A stretch of 14,024 bases of DNA from Chrysochromulina parva. Its lineage: Eukaryota > Haptophyta > Prymnesiales > Chrysochromulinaceae. Positions 6,635 through 13,898 of this stretch are shown in pieces. A program made the position numbers and the translations under genes. The notes below the pieces were generated by a model, which did not search any database, was not told the origin of the DNA, and was given only the letters and a program-made list of their open reading frames with translations. The DNA lies in NCBI GenBank assembly GCA_002887195.1, contig PJAB01001504.1, positions 1-14,024 of the forward strand, given 5' to 3'. Within the stretch, counting starts at the first letter, position 1, and each line of letters opens with the position of its first letter.

Positions 6635-6940
6635 ATGCTGGGTTCCTTGAGAGCCATCGGCGGCAAATCCAAGTACGAGAAGGTGACCACTTTGGACGAG
6701 CCCATGGGAGTGTTTGCTATTGAAGAGGACGATGACATCGAGAGGATTTCGCAGCTTCACCGTGACCTTGTGACGCAGGCGCAGGCTGAGCTGCAGGAAT
6801 CCGAGGAGAGAGTCGGTCAGTTGCTATCCGAGCGCCAGTCGCATGCACGAGCTGTGCACGCCATACTCAAAGAGCCGACACCCACGGCATCAGGACCACG
6901 GCGAAGATACTGCTGCGGCAAAACGTGCGTGATTTTGTAG
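6635..6940 (+). CDS. Small coiled-coil protein with C-terminal CaaX prenylation box
   Basis: This is a 101-aa product starting at an ATG in good context (GCCATGC). An acidic patch (EEDDDIE, 30-36) leads into a coiled coil at about 36-79 (DIERISQLHRDLVTQAQAEL and onward). Then comes a basic stretch, GPRRRYCCGK, and the last four residues CVIL. CVIL fits a CaaX box ending in Leu, which favours geranylgeranylation. The upstream Cys pair could be palmitoylated, giving a dual membrane anchor behind basic residues. A G-protein gamma-like subunit is one possibility given the size, the coil and the CaaX box; a small SNARE-like or Rab-effector protein is another. I do not recognise the family. An upstream coding exon is possible. 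Confidence 0.65.
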   Translation: MLGSLRAIGGKSKYEKVTTLDEPMGVFAIEEDDDIERISQLHRDLVTQAQAELQESEERVGQLLSERQSHARAVHAILKEPTPTASGPRRRYCCGKTCVIL

Positions 6941-7258
6941 TTTTCGGTGCTTTTTGGATAGCGGCGGTGCAGCATGCGACTCGAGCTGTATGTTGGCAGC
7001 GTGTGATAGCATGGCGGGATCTCTCATCACTGGGTTCTGGTCTTCCGGGTGCTCTCGCATGTGGGGCACATGTGACCTTCACCTTGGTATCCGCGATCCG
7101 CTCGGGCCGCGTGCGCGGTTGGCGTACCCCTCAATGCGATGGCTACCCGCGCTAGTACGGACAACGAAATGTAAGCAACTGCCTGCGTGGTGCGGAGTGG
7201 CCGAATGCGACACTTTCTCTCACGCTGGATGTCCGGTCTTTTTATACTACGAAATCTC
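6941..7258. other. Convergent intergenic gap
   Basis: This lies between the stops of the CaaX gene (+) and the propeller gene (-) and presumably holds both 3' ends. I see no coding, RNA or repeat feature that I can support. Confidence 0.5.
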
Positions 7259-9203
7259 TCACCACGACGGATGGCCGCTCTGCGCCCGCGGTGTGGCCCA
7301 GAGCGGCGGATTGAGCGGCGATGGCGGAGCGCGCGGAGGCTCGTTCAAGATGGCGCCACCTCCACCTCCTGATCCACCTCTGGAGCCCAGCCGCGCCCCG
7401 GGCGAATCGAGCGCCGTGCTGGGCGCGCTCGGCGAGCGAGCGAGCGAGTCCCACGGGGCCGAACCGCTCATCTCGGCGCTCCGCGGCACCGCCGCTGCGA
7501 GCGGCGGGGGTCCCCGTGCAAAGGCCAGTAGCTCGTCGATCCGGCCTCGAAGAGCAAGGAGCGCTTCTTGCACCTCCTCGGTCACCTGTGGGGAGAGGGC
7601 GCCGTGGTGAGCACTTGCATGCAAGGAGCGCTTCTTGGACCTCCTCGGTCACCTGACGATGCGCCTCGTTGATCGACTCGACGCCGGCTTCGTATGGGCC
7701 GTCTCGCGCGCCCGCGACGGCGCCGCCATGGTAGACGTCGAGGGGCGCGGCGCCGACGCTCATAGCCACCTCAAGATCAAGCATTCGCCTTGTGAGGAGC
7801 TCGGATCGCTGAGCCGCGGCCTCGAGCCTCCCCGCGGCCGCGGCGGTCGCGCGTGGCAGCATGGAGCGGATCATGCTCAGGCTCTGATGCTGGCTGTCAA
7901 TCGACTCCCGCGCGCGGGTGAGGCGCTCGGGCAGCTGCTCGCTCATTCCCCACACGCGCACGCTCGCGTCCGCCCCGAAACTCCACACCAGGGCGACCGC
8001 GCCGTGTCGGGCACCGGGGGAGGCGAGCCCGCCCGTGCCCAACACGGCGCTCACCACACCAGGGGAGGCGAGCCCTCCGACGCAGCCCAAGTGCGCGCCC
8101 TCGAAGCGCGCGAGCGGCGCTGTCGAGGTGCCGTCGTAGATGGTGAGCCCGCCGCTCGTGTCGCCCACCCAGACACTGCCGGTGGCGGTCGCGGTGATGC
8201 AGCTCGTGGGCGCAGCGGCGCCAGCGGGCAGGATCGTGCGCAGCGCCGCGTGGCTGCTCGCATGGTACACCCGGAGTGTACCCATAGTGTCCGCGGCCCA
8301 CACGCGCGCCGCGGCTGCTGACAGCTGTGTGGCGAGCACCCGAATCGGCGCGCCGAAGTCGTCGAGACTGGCGACGTGCGCGAAGCCGCTCGCCTCGCTC
8401 GCAGACCAAATATGGATCACGTGGTCATCTCCGCCGCTCCACACCTCGTGCACTCCAGAAGCACCGGCGGCGCTGGCGGCGGGCGCGGCGAAGGCGGCGA
8501 GGGAATGGACTGGACACGTGTGGGCGCGCATCGTACGCAGCGGAGCCAAGCTGAGCGACCACGCGCGTATGAGGAAGTCGCTGCCCGCCGAGAAGACGGT
8601 CGCCGCCGTGGACGAAACGCACGCCTCGGCCAATGCATGCACAGTCGAGCTGTGCGCGCGCGCGTCGTGCAGCGCCTGGCCGCCACGTCGGGAGACGCGC
8701 ACGAGGCCGTCGAAGCTGCCGCTCCAGAGGTGGCCGTCGGACGTGGCGAGCAGGCAGCTGATCGCGTGGCCGCCGGCGCCGGAGAGTGTGCGCGACACGC
8801 GGCCCGAGCGCGGCTCACGCGCACTCAGCCGGCCAGCATGCTGCGTGCTCGCATGGCTAGCGTATTGTGCGCGCAGTGGCGCCTCGGCGAGATAGATGAG
8901 GCGCTCGTCTGCGCAAATGGCGCGCACCGGCAGCGCATCGAGGCGCAGGATGCACTGCGCGAGCCCCTCCGAGGCTCGCGGCGGATGACTGACAACAGGC
9001 CAGGCCGAGGGCGTCGGCCGCGGAAAAGGCGCAGGAGGAGAGCGAGGCGTCGACACTCGGTTCGTTGGCGGATTGCTCTGACGGCGTGGCGAAGGCATGT
9101 CCTGCTTACGGGGTGAGGAAGGCGTGCCCTGGCTGCGGGGTGAGGGTGCTGCGAACCCCAAGCGCGTCGGTAGCGTCTGAGCCGATTTAACGACGGTCGC
9201 CAT
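7259..9203 (-). CDS. WD40-like beta-propeller protein with coiled-coil tail, two exons
   Basis: The proposed exons are 9203-7653 (517 aa) and 7585-7259 (108 aa), 625 aa in all. The ATG at 9203 has the context AACATGGC. Residues 1-80 are disordered and rich in SPR/SPRK motifs, possible CDK or MAPK targets. Residues about 85-420 give propeller blades: LWSGSFDGLVRV (159-170), VFSAGSDFLIRAWS (203-216), VWSGGDDHVIHIWS (254-267), VWAADTMGTLRVY (301-313), VWVGDTSGGLTIYD (344-357) and LVWSFGADASVRVWG (405-419). The pattern recalls the WD-like region of inositol polyphosphate 5-phosphatases, but no phosphatase domain follows. Residues about 425-480 and VTEEVQEALLALRGRIDELL at the start of exon 2 form coils. 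The last 80 residues are low-complexity Pro/Gly/Ser. A scaffold role is inferred. Without intron removal the reading continues frameshifted to 7242. Confidence 0.8.
7586..7620 (-). mobile_element. Introner-like 3' element, copy C (propeller gene)
   Basis: A 35-base block on the minus strand from ATGCAAG to CCCCACAG. It contains GTGCTCACCACGGCGCC, identical to copy A. Relative to copy A it lacks about five bases in the pyrimidine tract. Confidence 0.6.
7586..7652 (-). other. Propeller-gene intron (67 nt)
   Basis: On the minus strand it begins CGTCAG|GTGACCGAGG and ends CTCTCCCCACAG|GTGACCGAGG. Its length is not a multiple of three, so retention would frameshift. Splicing is supported because the downstream frame continues as a coil, VTEEVQEALLALRGRIDELL. 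The intron's first 32 bases copy the first 32 bases of the next exon with one mismatch. Confidence 0.85.
7989..8078 (-). repeat. 45-base tandem duplication in the propeller gene
   Basis: GGLASPG recurs 15 residues apart (376-382 and 391-397), with near-identical DNA around each copy (CTCGCCTCCCC). The second half of the unit has diverged. It lengthens the loop before the last recognisable blade. Confidence 0.5.
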
Positions 9204-9498
9204 GTTTCAAGAGGAAATCACACCATTTGAATTCACAGATGGTTCGACACCAAGACACCATCACACTCCCGAAGGCTACCGTACATCGTCGACGTGAAGG
9301 TCCACGCGTTCACACAAAGGTGGGTCGAGCGGGCACTGGGGAAAAGAGGACGGCGGGTCCCCGAGTCGCGAGAGGCGCAGGCAGGCGTGCGTGTGCCGCT
9401 TTCTAGGGGTTGTAAGACCACGACCCCCGCGCAAGCTTTTTATCCGCCGCCGCCGCCACCGACGCCGTCGCCGCCGTCGCCGCCGCCTGCATTCAGCC
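9204..9498. promoter_or_regulatory. Divergent promoter of the propeller and AP2-like genes
   Basis: These 295 bases lie between two start codons pointing away from each other. The only notable element is the CCG-rich leader next to the AP2-like gene. No convincing TATA box or known factor site was found. Confidence 0.4.
9446..9489 (+). repeat. Degenerate CCG/GCC repeat in the 5' leader
   Basis: A roughly 44-base run of CCG-like trinucleotides ends ten bases before the AP2-like start codon. Translated upstream in frame it would give poly-Arg, which is why the ATG at 9499 is preferred. Confidence 0.75.
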
Positions 9499-10983
9499 AT
9501 GGAACTGAGCGCGTACGAATCGGAGCGTCTCCGCAACATTTTGGCTAACGAGCGTAAGCTTGCCGAGCTTGGTCTGCTCGGAGCATCCGAGGCATTCCAT
9601 CAGCCACGAAGCCATCGTCCTGCGCAGCGGTCTCCTCGCTCCACAGAGCCCGTTCTTCCTGTGCGCAATTCTTCAAGATCCACAAAAGGTTACATGCCGC
9701 CACGGCTGGCGGCTTTGATAGAGGCTGGCGAACAAGCTAAAAAGGACGGAAAGCAGCCGCTCCCAAACCGTCCAAAACTCCCAGCGAAAGTTCACAAGCT
9801 GCCCAGGACAAGTCACAAGCTGCCCAGGACATCTGCTCCGTTCAAGGGCGCTGGCGTTGCTCTTGCGCTCGACATCGGCCATGGACGTGTCTTTGCCCGT
9901 CTCTCTGTGCGCACCCCTGCAGTCGGCATTCCTGCATCTCGCTCGCGTCGCTCCTCCGTTGCTAGCATGACAGCCGAAGAAGCAATCGCGGCGGCCGCTT
10001 CTGAAGGGCTCGAGCTCATTCGAGCTCCCGAAGGAAAAGGCATGGGCAGAGGCTCGGGTAGCCTGACCGGATACAAGTGCGTCATATTCATGAATAACGC
10101 GGCTGCCAAGCCTTACCGAGTGCAAGTGTGGCGCGGCGGCATGACTCGGGTGGTCGGATGTTTCGCCACGGCCGAAGAGGGTGCGCTCGCCTACGCAAGG
10201 TTCCTCAAATGTGAGGAGAAGGGCACTGCAGAGTTCAGTTGGGCCCTGCAGAGTTCAGGTGACGCCGGCTCGTCTGGGCTCCACGCCTCCGCTGCGCCTC
10301 CGCCTGCTCCTCCCTCTGTGTTTCAGGGCGAGGCCAGCTCGTCTGGGCTCCATGCCATCGCTGCGCCTCTGCCTGCTCCTCACTCTGTGTTTCAGGGCGA
10401 GGCCAGCTCGTCTGGGCTCCATGCCATCGCTGCGCCTCCGCCTGCTCCCACTACGTATCTGGGTGAAGGAGACTGGCCAGCCGAAGGCAGCCGTGTCGAG
10501 GTGCGCATTCAGGAAGCTGGGCTCGAAGGCAGCCGTTTCGAAGGGCACGTGGTGCGAGTGGTGCGAACGTCAGGGTCGGCGGAGCAGCAGCAGGTACAGA
10601 TGCTTGTACGGTACATGGAGCTGCTGGCAGAGGACAGTGACGGTGCATTGCTGGAGGAATGGGTGCCACTCAGCCGCTGCCGCCCTGCACCCCCACCGCC
10701 GCCAGCCAACTTTGTAGAGCGCTTTGTGCCGGGTGACCGTTGCGACCTCTGGTTCGAAGATGCTTGGTGGGATGCCGAATTCGTGAGCCGCGGTTCGGTG
10801 CGTGGGCTGTTTCGCGTGCGATCGGTGCAATATGACGTGTTTCACGAGGTAGAGGAAGCGAGGCTGCGCCCGGCGTGGATCTTTGCCGACGACAATCGCA
10901 ATGGCACGGCAGACAAAGGGGGGGATGGCGGCCGCCTATGTTACAACTCCATGCATGCACAAAAGAGAGCCCGGTTGGCATAA
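9499..10983 (+). CDS. AP2-like / Agenet-like nuclear protein
   Basis: The 494-aa product is probably a DNA- or chromatin-binding regulator. The ATG at 9499 has the context AGCCATGG; the frame is open further upstream only through CCG repeats. Residues 6-26 (YESERLRNILANERKLAELG) match the short N-terminal 'YE..R..NI..N...L..LG' motif seen in several plant and algal nuclear proteins. About 158-237 resemble the algal AP2 module: EEAIAAAASEGLEL, then TGYKCVIF, YRVQVWRGG, VGCFATAEEGALAYARFL. Two Agenet/Tudor-like units follow, at about 328-395 (GSRVEVRI, FEGHVVRVV, VRYMEL, EEWVPLSRCRP) and 408-460 (PGDRCDLWFEDAWWDAEFVS, FRVRSVQYD, RLRPAWIF). The C-terminus KRARLA could be a nuclear localisation signal. 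Between the AP2 and Agenet parts lie three 23-residue repeats. There is no intron. Confidence 0.82.
   Translation: MELSAYESERLRNILANERKLAELGLLGASEAFHQPRSHRPAQRSPRSTEPVLPVRNSSRSTKGYMPPRLAALIEAGEQAKKDGKQPLPNRPKLPAKVHKLPRTSHKLPRTSAPFKGAGVALALDIGHGRVFARLSVRTPAVGIPASRSRRSSVASMTAEEAIAAAASEGLELIRAPEGKGMGRGSGSLTGYKCVIFMNNAAAKPYRVQVWRGGMTRVVGCFATAEEGALAYARFLKCEEKGTAEFSWALQSSGDAGSSGLHASAAPPPAPPSVFQGEASSSGLHAIAAPLPAPHSVFQGEASSSGLHAIAAPPPAPTTYLGEGDWPAEGSRVEVRIQEAGLEGSRFEGHVVRVVRTSGSAEQQQVQMLVRYMELLAEDSDGALLEEWVPLSRCRPAPPPPPANFVERFVPGDRCDLWFEDAWWDAEFVSRGSVRGLFRVRSVQYDVFHEVEEARLRPAWIFADDNRNGTADKGGDGGRLCYNSMHAQKRARLA
9793..9834 (+). repeat. 21-base tandem duplication (HKLPRTS x2)
   Basis: Two adjacent 21-base copies encode HKLPRTS twice in the basic linker of the AP2-like protein, with two mismatches near the end of the unit. 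Confidence 0.9.
10268..10450 (+). repeat. 69-base tandem repeat, about 2.6 copies, coding
   Basis: Units start at 10268, 10337 and 10406, and the last is partial. Each encodes SSGLHA-x-AAP-x-PAP-x-SVFQGEAS, 23 residues. The DNA is nearly identical between units, suggesting recent expansion or homogenisation. Confidence 0.92.
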
Positions 10984-11690
10984 AGATACGATTCACTCTT
11001 GTCGCATACGTGTTACGTCTATCATCGGATTGTCGTCGATGGTGGGGCCATAGGGTCGGGTCGAGGGACGTCGAGGCCGGGAAGCGAAGTGAAAAGATCA
11101 AAGATAGGCTAAAAGTTTGGGCATTCTTATCTCGTCTGATTATTTCTTTGCCATTTGGCCATGGGGCGGGTTATCATGATGATTCATGTAGATTGTAGTA
11201 GATCGTGATTTAGGTAATATTGATCGTACATGTACGTCCTGATTCGATTCTATGTCATGTGTATCCAGTCGTGGCGTCCAAGATTGAAGCGCCTTGAAGA
11301 TACATGTATCATACTAGTAGAATGTATCTGAGTGTATCTCAAATGCGTATCTGATGCCTCCACTTTGGCACTTAGGGATACATGTCAAGGACTCAAGGTA
11401 CATTATTTACAACAAGCATGTGTACTTCTCTACTTCTTCCGTTCATCGGATTTACATGTACTATAGCAGGCATGGTAGCTCCAGGTCATGCGACGATTCA
11501 GTTTCAGATACAAAGATACAATATGCACAGCCAGGATACACTCGAGATACCGTATCCTCAGGGTACATGCAGGATAATTCAAAATACTTCAGGATACGTG
11601 TATCCGGTTCTTGAGGTTCGTTTGCGGACCCAATTCGATGTCTGTCTGAGTGTCTGTGTCCTGGTCTTATCCCGGTCTCGTGTGAAGCCT
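10984..11690. other. AT-richer intergenic region dense in GATAC/GTATC words
   Basis: Base composition drops well below the coding flanks. From about 11260 to 11610 the words GATAC and GTATC occur around thirteen times, often as palindromes such as GATACATGTATC (11298-11309), GGATACGTGTATCC and TACATGTA. No coding sequence is convincing. The first part is probably the 3' UTR of the AP2-like gene. Confidence 0.55.
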
Positions 11691-11869
11691 GAGTGAACTC
11701 GTGTGTCGTCAGTAAGCGAGCTCGAGCGCTCTCTTACGGTGCTCATGTGTGTCGCGTCATCGCGCCATGCATGCGGACCCCGAAACAACTAGTTACTAGT
11801 AAACATCTAGTCGTCCCGTCAGTGTGTCCGGTATGTTTTGGGCAGGGTTCTGATTTCAGGTTGAACCCG

Positions 11870-11993
11870 TCTTTTTGGTTCTTTTTGGCACTCTTCCCCG
11901 TGCAACGCTACTACGCTCACGGCAAGGCCCTGCGCCTCTGCATGTACGAGTCGATCTCGTACATCGATTTCACGCTCGACGGCTCGCTTACTG
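11870..11993 (+). other. Possible orphan exon or gene fragment
   Basis: A plus-strand frame encodes a protein-like segment, including QRYYAHGKALRLCMYESISY and IDFTLDGSLTD. A T-rich tract and CAG (ending about 11851) lie upstream, and GAC|GTGTGTG at about 11994 is a possible donor. I do not recognise it and see no partner exons, so it may be a relic or part of an unresolved gene. Confidence 0.25.
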
Positions 11994-12049
11994 ACGTGTG
12001 TGTCCCCGTCCCGGCCACTTGGTCCCGGCCTCCCACCGGTGTGTTTTAA

Positions 12050-12476
12050 CCCCGTAACTCCGTGACCGGGTAACTGTCTGCGAGCGAGGGAGCACTTCCC
12101 CAAGAACACCACAGGCAGGCATTTGGCACGCAGCACAGCGTCTCGGGTCCGCTGCGACGCACGCGCGACCACCAGCTCCGCTGGACGACCACGCCACGAC
12201 CCCGGAGCCAACCCAGCGGCCGACTCGTCGACGGCCGAGTCTCAGAACGGAAGAGGCCGCCCCCTGCTCGCTGCTGCCGGAACCGAGAGCGAGACAGCCG
12301 AACGGTTCAAAAACACGGGGGGGGGGCGGACACACCGCCACACGACACACGAGCCCCCTTGGCCTTGCGAAGATGCGATGGAAATGAGACGCAGACGGCC
12401 ATTACGATACGCAACGGTGTACTACGAACCCCAACACGCCACAGGAACTACGCTCAACGCTGGGCAGGCACCCTCT
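12050..12476. other. Intergenic 3' region of the TIR-like gene
   Basis: Open frames here on both strands are Arg/Pro/Gly-rich and unconvincing. A ten-base G homopolymer lies at 12317-12326, where sequence length is easily misread. I see no RNA gene. Confidence 0.4.
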
Positions 12477-13895
12477 CTAGAAGGGGCAGGGGCCAGTGTC
12501 GAATAGCAGTCCCCGGCGAAGCGCGTCTTCCCTACCCGACTGGAGCGCCGCCTCACGCTCCGCCTCGGCTGCTGCCTCGGCCGCTGCCACATCCAATTCG
12601 CCCAGCATGCGCAGGCGCCACAGCCCGGTCCTATGCTGCGCGGCGGGCATTTCGTCAGACATGGTCATGGCGTACAGCGCGTCGCCGGACCCGATCGCTT
12701 CCCTCTTCGCCTGGTCCTCGATCAGCTCAGTCACACGGACGCATAGCGAGTGCAGCTCCAGCGCGCATTCGGCCTTGCTCATGCCCCGACCGGGAAGGTG
12801 GTAAAAACGCTGGGGCTCGGGGACGCAGGCATGGATCTGTTGCAGCTCGGGGCTCGCCTGGGTGCCGTGCGGGTCGTCGGTGAAGAGGAACACCTCGCAG
12901 CGCCCCTGCTGGTTCCCAAACGCGATCGTCCGGAAGACGCCCTCGTTCATCTCGGCCAAACTCCGATAAGAGCGGGTCCACTCGAGCTTGCGCCGCTCAA
13001 TCTCCGCCTCGAGCTCGGCCTGCCGCTCCAGGTAGACGCTGGCGGTCCCGGCCGTACCAGCCGCCTCGGGGCGTGACGCCGCGGTGGGCTCGTACGCTGC
13101 CGGTCCTCCCGGGGCTTGCTTGGCGGCCAGAGCCTCCATGCGCTGACGCCGCTCGAGAGAGCACCAGGCTGAGTTACACCACGCCTCGCTCGCGACGATG
13201 ACCATCACAGGGCTCGCCTCGAGGGCGTTGGTGAAATAGAGATTCCAGTGATCGTTGAGCTGCCTCGTCACACCGTCCGCCCCCGTCACCAGCCGGGACT
13301 GCGGGTGGCCCACCAGCGACGCATAGTCGTGGTAGATGAGACCTTCAACCCAGCCTAGGTACCCGAGCATGAATCGCCTCAAGTCCTGCGAGAGCTGGAA
13401 GCCCCCGCCTGCAGCCCCGAAGCTGATGACCACCAGGGAGCTGCGGAAGTCGTCCACCAGGGAGTCGCTCTCTCGCGCGCCGGATGAGGATTGCGCCCGC
13501 ACCTGCCGGAGCCGCTCCACCACAGAAGTTGCCCTGTCACAGCCCCAAGCCAGCCCGCCGTCTTCGGCCAGCGCCCGCACCAGCGCCCGCCGCCGCAAGG
13601 CCTTGCGATAGTCCGAGCCGGCGGCTGCGCCCGACACCAGCTCCAGCGTGCGGTTGCCAAGATGTCTGGCGAAATCATCGTGCTTGAGCCATTCAGCGTG
13701 CTTCTCGAGGTGCTCGATCTGCTCGCCACAGGTTGTCAGGTCGTTGTCCCGCGCTACGAGCTCCAGCAGAGGCTCAAGTCCATCCGAGCACCAGAAGGGA
13801 AGCTCGCCCTCCCGCTTCGCTCGCACGTCGCCCACGAGGTTTTCGATAGGCGCAGCGCGACGAGCCCCGACATTGGGCTGCTGCTGCTGCTGCTG
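12477..13895 (-). CDS. TIR-like domain protein with N-terminal polyQ, 5' incomplete
   Basis: The frame is open from about 13910 to the stop at 12477, about 470 aa. There is no in-frame ATG near the start. A pyrimidine/GT-rich run ending TTTCACAG at 13896 on the minus strand suggests a splice acceptor just before the CAG repeats, so the first exon lies upstream. Numbering from 13910, a helical N-terminal region (about 22-140) precedes a TIR-like fold: strand SLVVISFG (158-165), then WNLYFTNALEASPVMVIVAS (222-241), EAWCNSAWC (242-250) and SLE (251-253). The Glu in WC-x-x-E sits where TIR NADases carry their catalytic Glu. A charged coil lies at about 292-315. The C-terminus is Ala/Glu-rich helix. 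Signalling or NAD cleavage is inferred; the TIR assignment is from pattern only. Confidence 0.6.
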   Translation of the reverse strand, partial: QQQQQQPNVGARRAAPIENLVGDVRAKREGELPFWCSDGLEPLLELVARDNDLTTCGEQIEHLEKHAEWLKHDDFARHLGNRTLELVSGAAAGSDYRKALRRRALVRALAEDGGLAWGCDRATSVVERLRQVRAQSSSGARESDSLVDDFRSSLVVISFGAAGGGFQLSQDLRRFMLGYLGWVEGLIYHDYASLVGHPQSRLVTGADGVTRQLNDHWNLYFTNALEASPVMVIVASEAWCNSAWCSLERRQRMEALAAKQAPGGPAAYEPTAASRPEAAGTAGTASVYLERQAELEAEIERRKLEWTRSYRSLAEMNEGVFRTIAFGNQQGRCEVFLFTDDPHGTQASPELQQIHACVPEPQRFYHLPGRGMSKAECALELHSLCVRVTELIEDQAKREAIGSGDALYAMTMSDEMPAAQHRTGLWRLRMLGELDVAAAEAAAEAEREAALQSGREDALRRGLLFDTGPCPF

Positions 13896-13898
13896 CTG
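13878..13898 (-). repeat. CAG trinucleotide repeat (polyQ), 7 units
   Basis: Seven perfect CAG units on the minus strand, coding Gln in the TIR-like protein. The first unit may itself be the splice acceptor CAG, leaving six Gln residues. Confidence 0.85.

Larger units (their letters stand above)
7554..7655. repeat. 35-base direct repeats flanking the introner-like element
   Basis: Bases 7554-7588 and 7621-7655 are identical except at 7571/7638 (34 of 35). They are separated by 32 unique bases that belong to the intron element. One copy lies in exon 2 (plus the intron's final CAG) and the other is the 5' half of the intron plus the CAG that ends exon 1. Confidence 0.92.

Noticed and set aside
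7242..7585. Continuation of the propeller frame without splicing, to 7242
   Set aside because: It becomes Arg/Gly-rich noise, whereas removing the 67-base intron keeps the coil reading VTEEVQEALLALRG and stops at 7259.
8140..8895. Long plus-strand frames opposite the propeller gene
   Set aside because: They are GC-driven shadows without motifs. The minus strand carries repeated propeller blades.
9236..9254. tRNA T-loop-like GGTTCGA
   Set aside because: There is no matching stem and no D-arm, anticodon arm or acceptor stem around it.
9391..9498. Upstream start for the AP2-like protein
   Set aside because: It would translate CCG repeats as poly-Arg. The ATG at 9499 has better context and begins a recognisable motif.
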